Positions 1-10,601 of a stretch of DNA of 64,000 nucleotides are shown one piece after another; positions within the stretch are counted from its first letter, which is position 1, and every line of letters begins with the position of its first letter. The notes below the pieces were generated by a model, which was given only the letters and a program-made list of their open reading frames with translations, had not been told where the DNA came from and made no database searches. This stretch comes from Podochytrium sp. JEL0797 (Eukaryota; Chytridiomycota; Chytridiomycetes; Chytridiales; Chytriomycetaceae), in the NCBI GenBank assembly GCA_027596195.1, contig JADGJG010000033.1, positions 1-64,000 on the forward strand. The letters run 5' to 3'. A program made the translations under genes and the position numbers.

Positions 1-16
1 ATCTAACCATTTTTTT

Positions 17-45
17 CCCCCCCCCCCCCCCCCCCCCCCCCCCCC
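17..45. repeat. Poly-C homopolymer, 29 nt
   Basis: An uninterrupted run of 29 C follows six T. It appears to lie within an intron of the gene that enters the window from the left, because an acceptor-like CAG ends at 84. The exact length of such a run is unreliable in most sequencing methods. Similar G or C runs occur after 1959, after 2189 and at 46542-46559. Confidence 0.9.
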
Positions 46-84
46 GTTTCTCGCTTTTCTAAAGTTCTCCGGTTTGTAACACAG

Positions 85-1948
85 GTGTGCCTGTTCTCCT
101 CGGACGAATCCCCCGCCCGCATCTCCCAATCCCCACGATACCCCGAGTCCTCGGACGACTGCAGTTCCCCGGATTCCGAAATTGACGAAGTCGGGTACTA
201 CGATGCGGATTCGGATGAAGAGTATTCCAAGAAACATGCTGTAAGCCCCTATTTTCCGTTCTTACCCAAAAAACTGACATTTCCCAAAAAAACAGACCAA
301 AATCTATGAGCCCTGGACCATCCAATCCCGCACCCCACGCATCCCGTCCTGTTACCCGCCCATCGTCTCCCTCGATTCAATCCGTCTCTCCAACACGACC
401 CTCACAACCATCATCTCCCCCACCTCCCCGACGGCGAGTCCGACCTCTCCCACCTCCCCGCCACCACAACGCTTAACACTCACAGTGTTGGTCCGCAACC
501 TCGCGTATGCGAAACGCGTTTTCGTGCGGTACACTACGAATGCGTGGCGTACCCAACATGACGTTGTTGCGCAGTTTGGGAGTGTGGTTATGCCCGGGGT
601 CGAGGGGTACCCCGGCCTTGACCGGTTTACCGTCACGTTGGGGATGGAGGAGGCGGAGTTTCAGGCGCCTGAGGCGGATGTGGAAGTCAAAGTTTTGCAA
701 GGGGGAACGGAACGGTGTGGAGTTGTGATTGAGATGGCTGTTTGTGTGGAAATGAACGGGTGCGCGTATTGGGACAACAATTCGGGAGTGAATCATGGGT
801 GTAGTGTTGGGTGGGGGGTGAGGAAAGTGGGATTGATGAGTGCAGCTACTGCGGCCATGATGGTTGCGAGTCGTGGCGCTTTGAGGACTGTTGGGGAGGT
901 GATTGAGGCGGCGGAGAGGGAGGCTGTGAGGAGTGCGGGGAGGTTGGCGGGGGAGGTCGAAGGGATTCGGAGTGAGTTTGAGAGGAGGAGAGGCGGGTTG
1001 CGGTTTTTGGGGGGCAGTGAGGGAGGGTTTCGGGCGGGGAGTGTGGGGAGTTTGAAGGAGGAAGTCGTTGTGGGAGGGGTGAGTGAGGATGAGGCGACGA
1101 CTGTGGCGGGGGGGAGTAGGGAGGAGACTCCAAAGATGGCAAGGTGTGCCAAGTTTTCGTTGAGTCGGAGTGTGCCTGTGCCTGGGGCTGTTGGGGGTGG
1201 GTTTGGGATGGTTGGGAGGAGGAAATCGGGGGAAGAAGGTGTGCATGATCAGGATTACATTGTTGCGACGGGAGTTCCGGCTTCCAAGACGGGGTTTGAG
1301 GCGAGTTGGGCGGCGGCGAGTGATGATTCTGGGATGGCTGCGACGGCTGAGTTTGGGGTTGGGTCGTGTTTGGCCGGGCCGCCGCTTTTTGCGGGGGGGT
1401 GTACGTCCATGTTTCAGATTCCGCAGACGCCTGGTGCGGGTACCAACGCGTATGATTCACGCCCGTTGCAACGACAATACCACAGCAATGAAACGTTGTA
1501 TGCGAGTGCGGATGTGTATGTGAGACCCGTGATGCCTGTTTCGGGAGTCTTGTCGACTTCTCCATCGAGTTCGGCGAGTTCATTGTTTTCGGGGGGTGGT
1601 GCGTTTGAGGCGGGGGATTATGTGGCTCCCACACCGTCGGTGGGGTTGAAGCCGATTGTGACAACCCCACCTGAACCTGGTCCCGCGCGACCTTTGGGGT
1701 GGATCACGTCGGGGATGGTCGAATCGCCGGTTTATGCAACGACGGGTGGGATCAAGAAACCCGTGGCGCGGAAATCCACGAGTCCGACGTCCATGTACGC
1801 GCATCGAAGTGGGACGCGGGGAATGATACGCGAGGATATTGATGAGATTTTGGGCGGGAGGAAGGTGTGTGCGTCGATGGATGAGTTGATTGAGCGGAAA
1901 GTGATGAAGAGTTTGGATGGGTGGAATGTGTGGGAGTCTGATGAGTAG
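85..1948 (+). CDS. Glycogen-targeting regulatory subunit of protein phosphatase 1 (CBM21 domain), 5' partial
   Basis: Inferred role: brings PP1 catalytic subunit to glycogen, like yeast Gac1 and animal PPP1R3. Visible exons are 85-240 and 296-1948, joined in phase 0 across a 55-nt GT..AG intron. An acceptor CAG ends at 84, so earlier exons, and probably the PP1-docking RVxF motif, lie off the left edge. After the splice comes a carbohydrate-binding module of family 21: the strands around LTVLVRNLAYAKRVFVRYT and W.TQHDV, then RFTVTLGM, and finally the diagnostic YWDNNSGVNH motif at about 767-796. The remaining ~380 residues are low-complexity, rich in Gly, Ser and Ala, with strongly G-biased third positions on the coding strand and no recognised domain. 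The stop is TAG at 1946. Sure of CBM21; the PP1 link is family inference. Confidence 0.8.
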
Positions 1949-2180
1949 ATTTTTTTTTTGGGGGGGGGGGGGTTCGTTTTTTGGGTAGATGGTTTTGAGG
2001 AGGAGGGAAGGGTTGTATTGTATGTTTTTGGAGGAGGAGGGGGGGCTGTATATGTGTGGTGATGGTTGGGTATTTTTTGGTCGCATGCGGCTTGGGCCTG
2101 GGGGGTCTCTTTTTATCATTTGTTTCCTATTTCTTCACAATTCAATTCATGGTCCTGAAAGTTTTGTGAATTTATTTTCG

Positions 2181-2214
2181 TTTTTTTTTGGGGGGGGGGG
2201 GGGGGTGGGGATCA
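2181..2214. repeat. T/G homopolymer block in an intergenic spacer
   Basis: Nine T then about sixteen G, one T and four more G, in the 367-nt spacer between the PP1 subunit and the carbonic anhydrase. A similar T9/G13 block sits at 1951-1972. Nothing else is recognised in this spacer. Confidence 0.8.
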
Positions 2215-2315
2215 AATAAGGCGTGCTTGGTCGCGGCAAAAAAAAAAACACGTGCCCGATTTTTCCCATATCAACAAATTTTTTGGGTTTTGATCCTCGA
2301 AAAAACCCATCAAAA

Positions 2316-3587
2316 ATGGCTTCCGTTGCACCCGCCGCCACCGCCCCGGCGCCCGTTACACTCCAAGCGCTTGGTCGATCCAAGACGGGCGGACCGACCA
2401 AGAAGCGGTCGCAGGTCCATCACCATCACCATCACCATCACAGCGCCGGGGAAATCATTTCACACGTGTTGGATATGCTTCATATCCGTAGAGTCAAGCC
2501 AACGATTCACGATTGGACGTATGATGGTGGACACAAGGGACCGATGCATTGGCACAAGATTGATGGTGCGTGTTTATTTCGATAAGTTTACGGGGCGAAT
2601 GGTTGCGCCACCCCCTGGTGCTAAACCGTATTGTTGTGTCTAGGTGTTCGAGTCGGCACATCGCAATCCCCCATCAACTTTACAGACACGCATTTGCTGT
2701 TTGACCGCACCGAGTTCATCCCGGACTTGCAGTACCGCTCGCATGGGAAACTGGGCAAACATGGCAAACACGCTTCCATCCGTCGAGGTCCCTCCATGAC
2801 TTTCGAACACATGAATGGACAAGCAGTGTCTGCAGGTGGCAGCAGTGACGCATGCTGCGCTTCCACCCCGCATGACCACGTCCACGTTATCGCACAAGCC
2901 GCAGAGGCTGAACCACTCGCACACCACCTGCATCGCCCCCCGTCCTCGCAATCCTTCCTCCCAACCCCTGAAGTCCCCGTCGCCAACACTGGCCACTCGA
3001 TCCAAATCAACCTCCCGCCCTCGAGCGACTCCCAACTGTCGAGTTACGGCGGATTTGTCGACTTCCAAAACGTGCGGTACCATCTCAAACAGATTCATTT
3101 CCACAGCCCCGCGGAACATACTGTGAATGGAACCGCGGTGCGGATGGAAGCGCATTTCGTGCATGTGAGTGATGCGGGTGCGTTACTCGTGATGGGGATG
3201 TTTGTCGTGGTTGCGGAGGAGTACCCCGACGAAGAAGTCGTCACGTTTCTGGAGTCATTGGAACGTGAGATTCCACTCACACAAGGAGAAAAACCGCACC
3301 TCATTCACGATTTGGATTTGGAAGCTGCCGCGACGTTACTGCGGGACGCGAATCCGTCGTATTACGTGTATTCGGGGAGTTTGACGACTCCACCGTTAAC
3401 GGAGGGTGTGCAGTGGATTGTGGGGACGCGTGCGTTTGCGATGCGGAGGGGGTTGGTGGAGGCGATTGAGAGGGGGATGCCGAAGGGGAATGCGAGGCCT
3501 GCGTTTGAGTCGCGGGTTTATCCGAGGCAGGGTGGGGTTGCTAATCAGAGAAGGGGGGAGGGGGGGTTGAAGGTTGTGGAGGAGTGA
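2316..3587 (+). CDS. Alpha-class carbonic anhydrase with natural octahistidine stretch
   Basis: Catalyses reversible CO2 hydration with a zinc-bound hydroxide. Exons 2316-2565 and 2644-3587 join in phase (codon split G|GT) over a 78-nt intron, giving 397 residues. Alpha-CA signatures run in order: HDWTYDGGHKGP.HW, SQSPINF, QIHFHSPAEHTVNG with two zinc-binding His (H.H), the third His in EAHFVH, and YSGSLTTPPLTEGVQW. All three zinc ligands are present, so it should be active. Upstream, codons 2418-2441 encode eight His in a row by alternating CAT/CAC. An insert of about 60 residues between SPINF and the catalytic core is rich in His, Gly and Ser. No signal peptide is evident from the chosen ATG; the in-frame codons from 2223 are not needed. 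The last ~40 residues are low-complexity. Confidence 0.9.
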
Positions 3588-4063
3588 GCAAATTGTGTGT
3601 TTTGGTTTTTAAATTTCTATTTGATCCTCTGAAACTATTCGTATAACTGAGTTGAACAAGTTTTTTGTGAGAAATGATTTGTTGGCAGCATTCACGTGAG
3701 GAGCGCGATTATTTGAACCTCGCGCAAGCGCCGCGGGAGGGTTATCAGAACGACATCCCAATATTCCCCTAAAAGCCTCAAGCTTCCCAAGTGGCGACGG
3801 TAATGGGCATCAAGAATGGCAACGGTGATGGGGGCGTTCAGCTTTCCACTATAGTGTGTAATAAATCGAGAAAAAATGATCTCTTCTCGGCTTGTTTTCG
3901 GCTTGTCGCTGGGCTTGATCATAATATCAAAGAAGGCACCCTCTCAAGGTCAACAAATTGATTAACCAATGTGAATTATTGACTTTTGGACAGTGCTGCG
4001 GACATTGGCGGAAAAGGTAGGCACATTTTATTAAGGGGCAACAATTCCCTCATTTCAGGTCGG
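3588..4063. other. Intergenic, no gene recognised
   Basis: About 475 nt after the carbonic anhydrase stop. It contains only short open frames without recognisable similarity. It leads into a phosphate-transporter relic. Confidence 0.5.
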
Positions 4064-4250
4064 ACGCAACACCACCACCCTTATCGGATTCCCAGTGAGA
4101 TCTTTCCCACGCGTTTGAGCTTCCGTTCCACTGTTGGACATGGTCTGTCTGCTGCTGACGGAAAGTGTGGAGCCATTCTCGGAGTCCGGGCTTGTTTTCA
4201 TTCTTTGGTGGATGGATGGTACGTAGTTGGTGCCAGAGATGAAGAGCAAG
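4064..4250 (+). pseudogene. Relic of a third PHO84-like phosphate transporter
   Basis: A short stretch reads like the segment EVFPTRFRSTGHGLSAAAGKCGAILG of the two intact transporters downstream, with a one-base shift (PTRLSFRSTVGHGLSAADGKCGAILGV-type reading) and then loss of similarity. The nucleotide match to 6236-6350 and 9164-9278 is plain around the GTTCCACTG..GACA core. No upstream or downstream exons of the gene remain. It shows that the transporter array once held at least three copies. Confidence 0.8.
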
Positions 4251-4634
4251 ACGCTTGTCGGACGAACAAGAAAAAAGGCTGTTATTTAGGAGTAAAAATA
4301 AAAGACTGCTATTGTTTATGAGTCCGATTTCGGTTGTACGATAAATATCCCCGTGTTTTTGAGCCTCAGGGAAGTGATTGTGCGATCCCACCGGAAATAC
4401 GCAATTTCGTTGATTCTTGTGATTGCTGGCGTTAAAAACTCATTCATCAATCATCCTCAGAGGAAATGATAGTAAGGGGGATTTGACCCGTCCAAAGGAA
4501 GTGAGTCCCTTTCTCTCACCCAGCCCGAAGATGCAGAAAGTATGGAAGAAAAGGGTGGGGAGCGTGGTTGGGAGTATAAAACGTGCTTACTATACTGACA
4601 TTAATAATTGTAAAATTTAATAGTACCCATAGGA

Positions 4635-4651
4635 CACGCGCCAAAACGAAT
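4635..4651 (+). promoter_or_regulatory. 17-nt motif shared by both phosphate-transporter promoters
   Basis: CACGCGCCAAAACGAAT occurs 38 nt before the ATG of the first transporter and again, perfectly, at 7631-7647, 44 nt before the ATG of the second. The surrounding sequence is much less alike, so the motif stands out. It may be a regulatory site or part of the core promoter; function is inferred only from position and conservation. Confidence 0.5.
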
Positions 4652-4689
4652 AAAAATCGGCACCAAATCCCAGATGCCACTCTGACAAA

Positions 4690-6499
4690 ATGAGCAGCAT
4701 AAAGATCATGGACGGTCAAACGGCCGTCGAGTCCCAGAAACGCGCGAAAAGCATCCCAAAAATGGAAGGTCACAAAGCCGTCGAAGCGCAGAAACGTGCC
4801 AAGGCCTTTGCCCACTTGGACGATGCCAAGCTCGGATGGTTCCACTTGCGTGCCGTCATTGTGGCCGGCGTCGGTTTCTTTGCCGATGCCTACGACATCT
4901 TTGTCATCTCCCAGGCCCTTCCCATGATTTACCAGGTCTACTACGGTCCCCAGTACATTCACGGATCGTACCCCGCAAACATGCCTGGAATTGGCAATGC
5001 TGAGCCTATTCCTAAGACACCCCAGAATACCAAAGTTGACTTCACCGGCAACTACCCCAGTGGTATCCACGTGGACGCTTGGATGAAGGCCTCCACCAAC
5101 TGGGGCAACTTGTTTGGACAGATTGGGTTCGGTTACCTCGGCGACAAGCTCGGACGCAAGAAGATGTACGGAGTCGAGCTTATCATCATGATTGTCTGCA
5201 CCATGGGATCGGCCTTGTGTGGCCCCATGATCAACGGTCTGTCCATCCTTCCTCTCCTCTCCATGTGGCGTTTCTTCCTCGGAATCGGTATCGGAGGTGA
5301 TTACCCAATGTCGGCTACCATCACTTCTGAGTTTGCCAACGTTCGCTACCGCGGAATGATGCTCGCTGCCGTCTTTGCCATGCAGGGAATCGGTATCATG
5401 ATGGGTGGTATTGTCTTCATCAGTATCCTGGCTGGCATGAAGAGCGCTATTCAAAACGACTACACGAGCCTGGACACTGCATGGCGTGTTGCCCTTGCAT
5501 GTGGTGTTATTCCTGCCATCGGTGCCGTTTACTTCCGTTTAACCATCCCAGAGACCCCGCGTTTCACTATTGATGGTATGATGCTTGTATTTTTCCACTG
5601 GATTTACACCGCGCGTTTTCTAATTCACTTTTTGAACAACAGTTATTGGTGACACCGATAAGGCCAACTCTGACGTCGAGAAGGTCCTCGCAATGAACTC
5701 TGTTTCCAACGTCGGCTCCAGCTGGGTCCATGACGAGGTTGCCATAGCCAAGGTTGCTGTCAAGCAAGGAGACTTCGGCAGCTACTTTGGCCAATGGAGA
5801 AACTTGAAAACTCTCGTCGGAACTGCCTACTGCTGGTTCGCTCTCGACGTCGCTTGGTACGGTCTCTCACTCAACCAGTCCACCGTCTTGAACTTGATCA
5901 ACTTCAACGGGCCCGCCAAGATTTCGGTTACCACTGTTGTTAACGGAACCTCAACCACCTCCAAGATCTCCCCACCCGTCGATATTTGGAACCTCTTCTA
6001 CCAAATCGCCGTCGGAAACCTTATCATCGCGTTCTGCGGAACCGTTCCAGGATACTGGTTCTGCGTGGCTCTCGTTGAGACGCTTGGCCGCAAGCCCATC
6101 CAATACTTTGGATTCGCCGTCATCACCGTGTGCTTGCTTGTCCTCGCTGGCGATTGGAACACCATCTCAACCCAGCAGACTCAATTCTTGGTCGTGTTTA
6201 CAATCGCGCAATTCTTTTTCCAGTTTGGCCCCAACACCACCACCTTCATTATTCCCGGCGAGGTGTTCCCCACGCGTTTCCGTTCCACTGGACACGGTCT
6301 TTCTGCTGCTGCCGGAAAGTGTGGCGCTATTCTCGGAATCCAAGCTGTCGGCCCGTACTTTTCTGCCAACGCCCAGGTTGTTTTGTATGTGTTTGCTGCC
6401 GTGATGGCGTCAGGATTTTTGGCCACATATTTGGTGCCAGAGACTATGGGCAAGACTCTTGAAGAGCTCTCCAACGAGGACGATGTGATTATTTCGTAA
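4690..6499 (+). CDS. PHO84: PHO84-like high-affinity inorganic phosphate:H+ symporter, copy 1
   Basis: Imports phosphate at the plasma membrane; major facilitator superfamily, phosphate:H+ symporter group. Exons 4690-5575 and 5643-6499 join as GAT G|TT ATT (phase 1) across a 67-nt intron, giving 580 residues, close to the ~587 of yeast Pho84. Visible signatures: GFFADAYDIFVI in the first membrane helix, the GYLGDKLGRKKMYG loop, GIGIGGDYPMSATITSE (the phosphate-porter motif), IPETPRFT before the intron, and EVFPTRFRSTGHGLSAAAGKCG in the second half. The N-terminus carries two successive similar 14-residue segments (MDGQTAVESQKRAK and MEGHKAVEAQKRAK); copy 2 has only the second. The intron position is identical in both copies, so they arose by tandem duplication. 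Confidence 0.95.
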
Positions 6500-7630
6500 T
6501 AAGCTGTCCTCTTCCTTTTTATTCTTCTTGTAAATGCTGGAAATAGTTGAAATTTAATGAAGGGGAACTGTGTACAGACGGCGAGTATCTAAATGTAGCT
6601 CCTAGATTTTTGCATTTCAAACAAGGTGGTGTTTTTACAGTGTTTATACCAGCATTTGAAAAGAATCGACCCCCTCCCCCCTTGAAATGATTGATTCTTT
6701 TTTCCAAAACTTCTCGAACGAATCTCAGAGATTCTGGTATGTCAATATTGAAAGACCAAGTGGCGACCTTGTCATTGCGTTTAATATTTCAAGTCCCTCA
6801 TTGGCCCGAAAAATGAGTCAATTTACTTATGTCTCGAATTCGTCTGAACCCAAACTGTCCGCGAAACCTGATAACGAACACGATCCTGCAACTCGCGCTT
6901 GCAAATTGTCACCCAGAATACGGCGAGGAAGGCCAACTCCTTCCACCACTTGTTATTTCGTTCTCCGAATCTGTTATGCACGCTCGCATAATAAATAATA
7001 ACGGGATTAACTATTATTTCGACGGAATCGAGGGCCCTCCACGAGTTTATCGATTATATCAAAATTTTGATGCGCGAAATGGGGGACGATCCTTTCCATT
7101 TTGAGTAAGGCACAAAATCAAAAATCAATCTTGATAACGCCTTTTTCAGTTAAGCGCAAGGCCCTCGTTCAGCCGAAAAACGAGACTGCGCATGGGCTCA
7201 ATCCGAAAGGCAAGAAAATTATGTATCCGCAACGGTGGGTGCAGGTATTAGATGTCGTGTCAAAGGCGGCAATCACGGAGGCGATGAGGAAGTGACGCTC
7301 ATAGAGTGTCTGGGATTCAACTGGCGTCGCGCGCACCAATTCGACTTTTCTTACCCGGGGGAGGGGGGGGGGGTATTTCGTCGTTACAGGCTCGGTCTAA
7401 TCACCAATCTGGGAATCAAAGAGAAGATATTTGCTTTACGCGTTAAATTCTACCTTCCTTGAAAACCTTTTGGGGTCGAGCAATTAATAATAAAGTCATG
7501 ATCGCATTTCCCCAACCGCTCACCCCCTCTCGATCCATTTAAAGTTCCCGCTGAGGGTCAAAATTTTGATACCACGCTCGCGCATGCCCAAGAATTTATC
7601 AAAGTGGGGGGCGAAGTGATTAAAACGAGG
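6500..7630. other. Intergenic between the two transporters, no gene recognised
   Basis: About 1.1 kb. It contains several short open frames (longest about 100 codons) with no recognisable domains and no clear remains of a transporter. A C-rich run lies near 6668 and a G run near 7363. I see nothing further that I can support. Confidence 0.5.
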
Positions 7631-7647
7631 CACGCGCCAAAACGAAT
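7631..7647 (+). promoter_or_regulatory. Second copy of the shared transporter promoter motif
   Basis: Exact repeat of the motif at 4635-4651, 44 nt before the start codon of transporter copy 2. Flanks differ between the two genes except for a few bases. Confidence 0.5.
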
Positions 7648-7691
7648 CACCTCCCTGATAAAATCGGCTTGAAATTGACAGCATCCCAAAA

Positions 7692-9427
7692 ATGGAAGGT
7701 CACAAAGCCGTCGAAGCGCAGAAACGTGCCAAGGCCTTCGCTCACTTGGACGAGGCGAAGCTTGGATGGTTCCACTTGCGTGCCGTCATTGTCGCCGGCG
7801 TCGGTTTCTTTGCCGATGCCTACGATATCTTTGTCATCTCTCAGGCTCTTCCCATGATGTACCAGGTCTACTACGGCCCCCAGTACATTCACGGATCGTA
7901 CCCCGCAAACATGCCCGGCTTCAACAATTCGGCGCCCATCCCCAAGACACCCCAGAACACCAAGGTTGACTTCAACGGCAACTACCCCAGTGGTATCCAC
8001 GTGGACGCTTGGATGAAGGCCTCCACCAACTGGGGCAACCTATTTGGCCAGGTCGGATTCGGTTACCTCGGCGACAAACTCGGGCGCAAGAAGATGTACG
8101 GAATTGAGCTCATCATTATGATTGTCTGTACCATCGGATCTGCGCTTGCCGCCCCCATGGTCAACGGTCTCTCCATCCTCGTTCTCTTATCCATCTGGCG
8201 TTTCTTCCTCGGTGTCGGGATTGGAGGTGACTACCCAATGTCGGCTACCATCACTTCCGAGTTTGCCAACGTCCGCTACCGTGGAATGATGCTCTCCGCC
8301 GTCTTTGCCATGCAGGGAGTTGGTATCATGGTGGGAGGTCTCGTCTACATCATCATCCTTGCTGCCATGAAGGATGGGATCCAGGGTGACTACACTCAGT
8401 TGGACATTGTCTGGCGTGTTGCCCTCGGATGTGGTGTCATTCCTGCCGTCGGTGCCGTTTACTTCCGCATGACCATCCCAGAGACCCCGCGTTTCACCGT
8501 TGATGGTTCGTAATATTTTCTTTACTTCATTCGCACCGAGTGTTTTTCTAACTCTCATTTTGAACTATAGTTATCGGTGACACCGACAAGGCTACCTCTG
8601 ATGTTGACAGAGTTCTTGCCATGAACTCAGTTTCCAATGTCGCGTCCAACTGGAACCAAGAAGAAGTTGCAACCGCCAAGGTTGCAGTCAAGCAAGGAGA
8701 CTTTGGCAGCTACTTTGGTCAATGGAGAAACCTGAAGACTTTGATTGGAACTGCTTACTGTTGGTTCGCTCTGGACGTCGCTTGGTACGGTCTCTCCCTC
8801 AACCAGTCCACCGTCTTGAACTTGATCAACTTCAACGGACCCGCCAAGATTTCGGTTACCACTGTTGTCAACGGAACTTCTACCACCTCCAAGATCTCCC
8901 CACCCGTTGACATTTGGAACCTCTTCTACCAAATCGCCGTTGGAAACCTTATCATCGCGTTCTGTGGAACCGTGCCTGGATACTGGTTCTGCGTGGCTCT
9001 CGTCGAGAAGCTCGGCCGCAAGCCCATCCAATACTTTGGATTCGCCGTTATCACCGTATGTTTGGTCGTCCTTGCCGTCATGTGGGACACCATCTCGACC
9101 CAGCAGACTCCTTTCTTGATCGTGTTCACGATTGCCCAGTTCTTTTTCCAGTTTGGCCCCAACACCACCACCTTCATTATTCCTGGTGAGGTGTTCCCCA
9201 CGCGTTTCCGTTCCACTGGACACGGTCTCTCGGCTGCTGCCGGAAAGTGTGGAGCGATTATCGGAATCCAGGCTGTGGGGCCGTACTTTGCTGCCAACGC
9301 CCAAACTGTGTTGTATGTGTTTGCCGCCGTGATGGCGTCGGGATTTTTGGCCACGTACTTGGTGCCAGAGACCATGGGCAAGACTCTTGAGGAGCTCTCC
9401 AACGAGGACGACGTCATTCTCGCGTAA
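7692..9427 (+). CDS. PHO84: PHO84-like high-affinity inorganic phosphate:H+ symporter, copy 2
   Basis: Paralogue of the preceding transporter. Exons 7692-8505 and 8571-9427 join at the same codon (GAT G|TT ATC) as copy 1; the intron is 65 nt and unrelated in sequence. The protein has 556 residues. Helix and loop signatures (GFFADAYDIFVISQ, GDKLGRKKMYG, GVGIGGDYPMSA, GEVFPTRFRSTGHG) are conserved, and most differences are conservative. The start is placed at the Met that aligns with the second of the two N-terminal segments of copy 1; homology to copy 1 begins a few bases upstream (AGCATCCCAAAA), where copy 1 is coding but copy 2 has no in-frame ATG. Copy 2 therefore looks 5'-truncated by about 24 residues relative to copy 1, probably without effect on transport. 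Confidence 0.95.
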
Positions 9428-9528
9428 ATTTGAATTCTTTTGTTCATAAAATTAATCCTGTTACTTTCTTAATCGAGACAAATAAAATATAGAATACGAG
9501 GATGAATAATTTATTCAAGTTATGCATT

Positions 9529-10223
9529 TTATTTGTCATTCCGGTGATGCGCCAGCAACGCGTCCATCACATTCCTTCGATCTGGATTATCGACCGCAGG
9601 TGAATGCATCATCTCCGTGTTGAGACTTCCATTGCCTCCGTCTAGAACTGACGCCAGTGGAGTCGCTGGTATCCCAGCTGCACCGTTCCTCGCCGTCAAA
9701 AAGTCTTGAGGAAACCCTTTCCATTCAACGCCTTCCGTATGCACCTCGGGCGAATGCAGAATCGCCATGATGCTGGCCGTGACGGTATCCACATCTCCAC
9801 CGCCGTGCCGGTCGCGCAAGGCGCGTTTATTGCTTTGTTCCCTCGCGAGACGCGTTCGTTTCAGGATGCGGCGTTGGAATTCGTGTTTGCGAAGCCACCA
9901 GAGAGCGAATGCGATTGCGGCGAGGGCGAACAGACTCGTGCAAACGGCACCGACAATGAGTCCCACGTTGAGGTTTTGGGAAGAGCTTTGCTGGTTCGCA
10001 TCTCCGTCGCCTGGGGGCCAGGTGAACTGAATAGCGAGCGCGAAAAACACCTTTCATTAGCCAAGCTTCAAAAGCTATAGTCAGGAGAGCATACCCCTGA
10101 TGGCCATCCAGGCGGTGGCGGTGTTTGAGGGCCTTGCCAAGTCCACCCATTAGTCTGAGGTGGTGGGAATGGATATCCTGGTGGCCAACCAGAGGGCGGA
10201 CTTTCGTTCGTGTTTGAGCTCAT
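9529..10223 (-). CDS. Small single-pass membrane protein with Pro/Gly-rich N-terminus, function unknown
   Basis: Exons 10095-10223 and 9529-10026 join in phase 0 over a 68-nt intron, giving 208 residues. The order is: a Pro/Gly/Trp-rich N-terminal region of about 60 residues (GWPPGYPFPPP type), one membrane helix (LIVGAVCTSLFALAAIAFAL) followed by WWLRKHEFQRR, which looks like a cytosolic basic stop-transfer, and a ~110-residue tail. I do not recognise the family. An in-frame ATG at 10274 would add 17 residues; I chose the inner one because the sequence from there is Pro/Gly-rich like the rest of the domain. Two decayed copies of this gene lie at 22195-22590 and 23885-24105, so it took part in the local duplications. 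Confidence 0.65.
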
Positions 10224-10406
10224 TTTGATTGGGGAGATTCCAGGACGCGAAAAGAGACCAAGCTTCCCAAGCATTGATGCATACGATATTAAAAATGGTC
10301 GCCTTGTTCGTTATTCGCCTGAACTCTTTCAATTCCACAATTTCCAACCCTGCAAATGAATAATTCGACGCAGAAAATTTAACTTTGACAAACCCGCCAA
10401 CCCGTG

Positions 10407-10601
10407 TTGGCCTCCCCACCACCTCCCGAGCCCTCCTAATCGGACATCTTCACTCTCCTGACACAAATTTCGACGAAACAGTCCCAAACAAACGGCCTCC
10501 TCCAATCGCAACTAATTTTCTCCGCTGAACTAAAATTCATCAAAACCTCCCTCCGCTCTTACGACTCTCGCATCGACACTCTCCAACTGCCAGTTACTGC
10601 C
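10407..10601 (+). pseudogene. Lost N-terminal coding region of the F-box/LRR gene that follows
   Basis: In frame with the gene at 10602, the sequence still reads like the N-terminal segment of the complete relative at 42506-43807 (DIFTLLTQISTKQSQTNGLLQ.., ..SLRSYDSRIDTLQL). The expected ATG GCC TCC start reads TTG GCC TCC at 10407, and an in-frame TAA lies at 10437-10439. Two lesions have thus shortened the gene to an internal ATG. Confidence 0.7.

Noticed and set aside
17..45. Poly-C as a telomere or contig-end repeat
   Set aside because: No repeat unit such as TTAGGG; it is a plain homopolymer next to a coding exon and resembles other runs inside the window.
473..1670. Long open frames on the minus strand (up to 274 codons) opposite the CBM21 gene
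   Set aside because: Low-complexity Pro/His/Ser products created by the strongly G-biased third positions of the real gene; no domains and no splice logic.
2418..2441. His8 as vector or tag contamination
   Set aside because: It lies within a continuous, intron-containing gene with no vector sequence around it.
4516..5454. 312-codon minus-strand frame opposite PHO84 copy 1 (and a similar one at 8627-9304)
   Set aside because: Antisense shadow of a codon-biased transporter gene; the same shadow appears in both paralogues.
6687..7462. Short open frames between the two transporters
   Set aside because: No recognisable domains, no convincing splice pairing with neighbours, and no similarity to the transporter pair.
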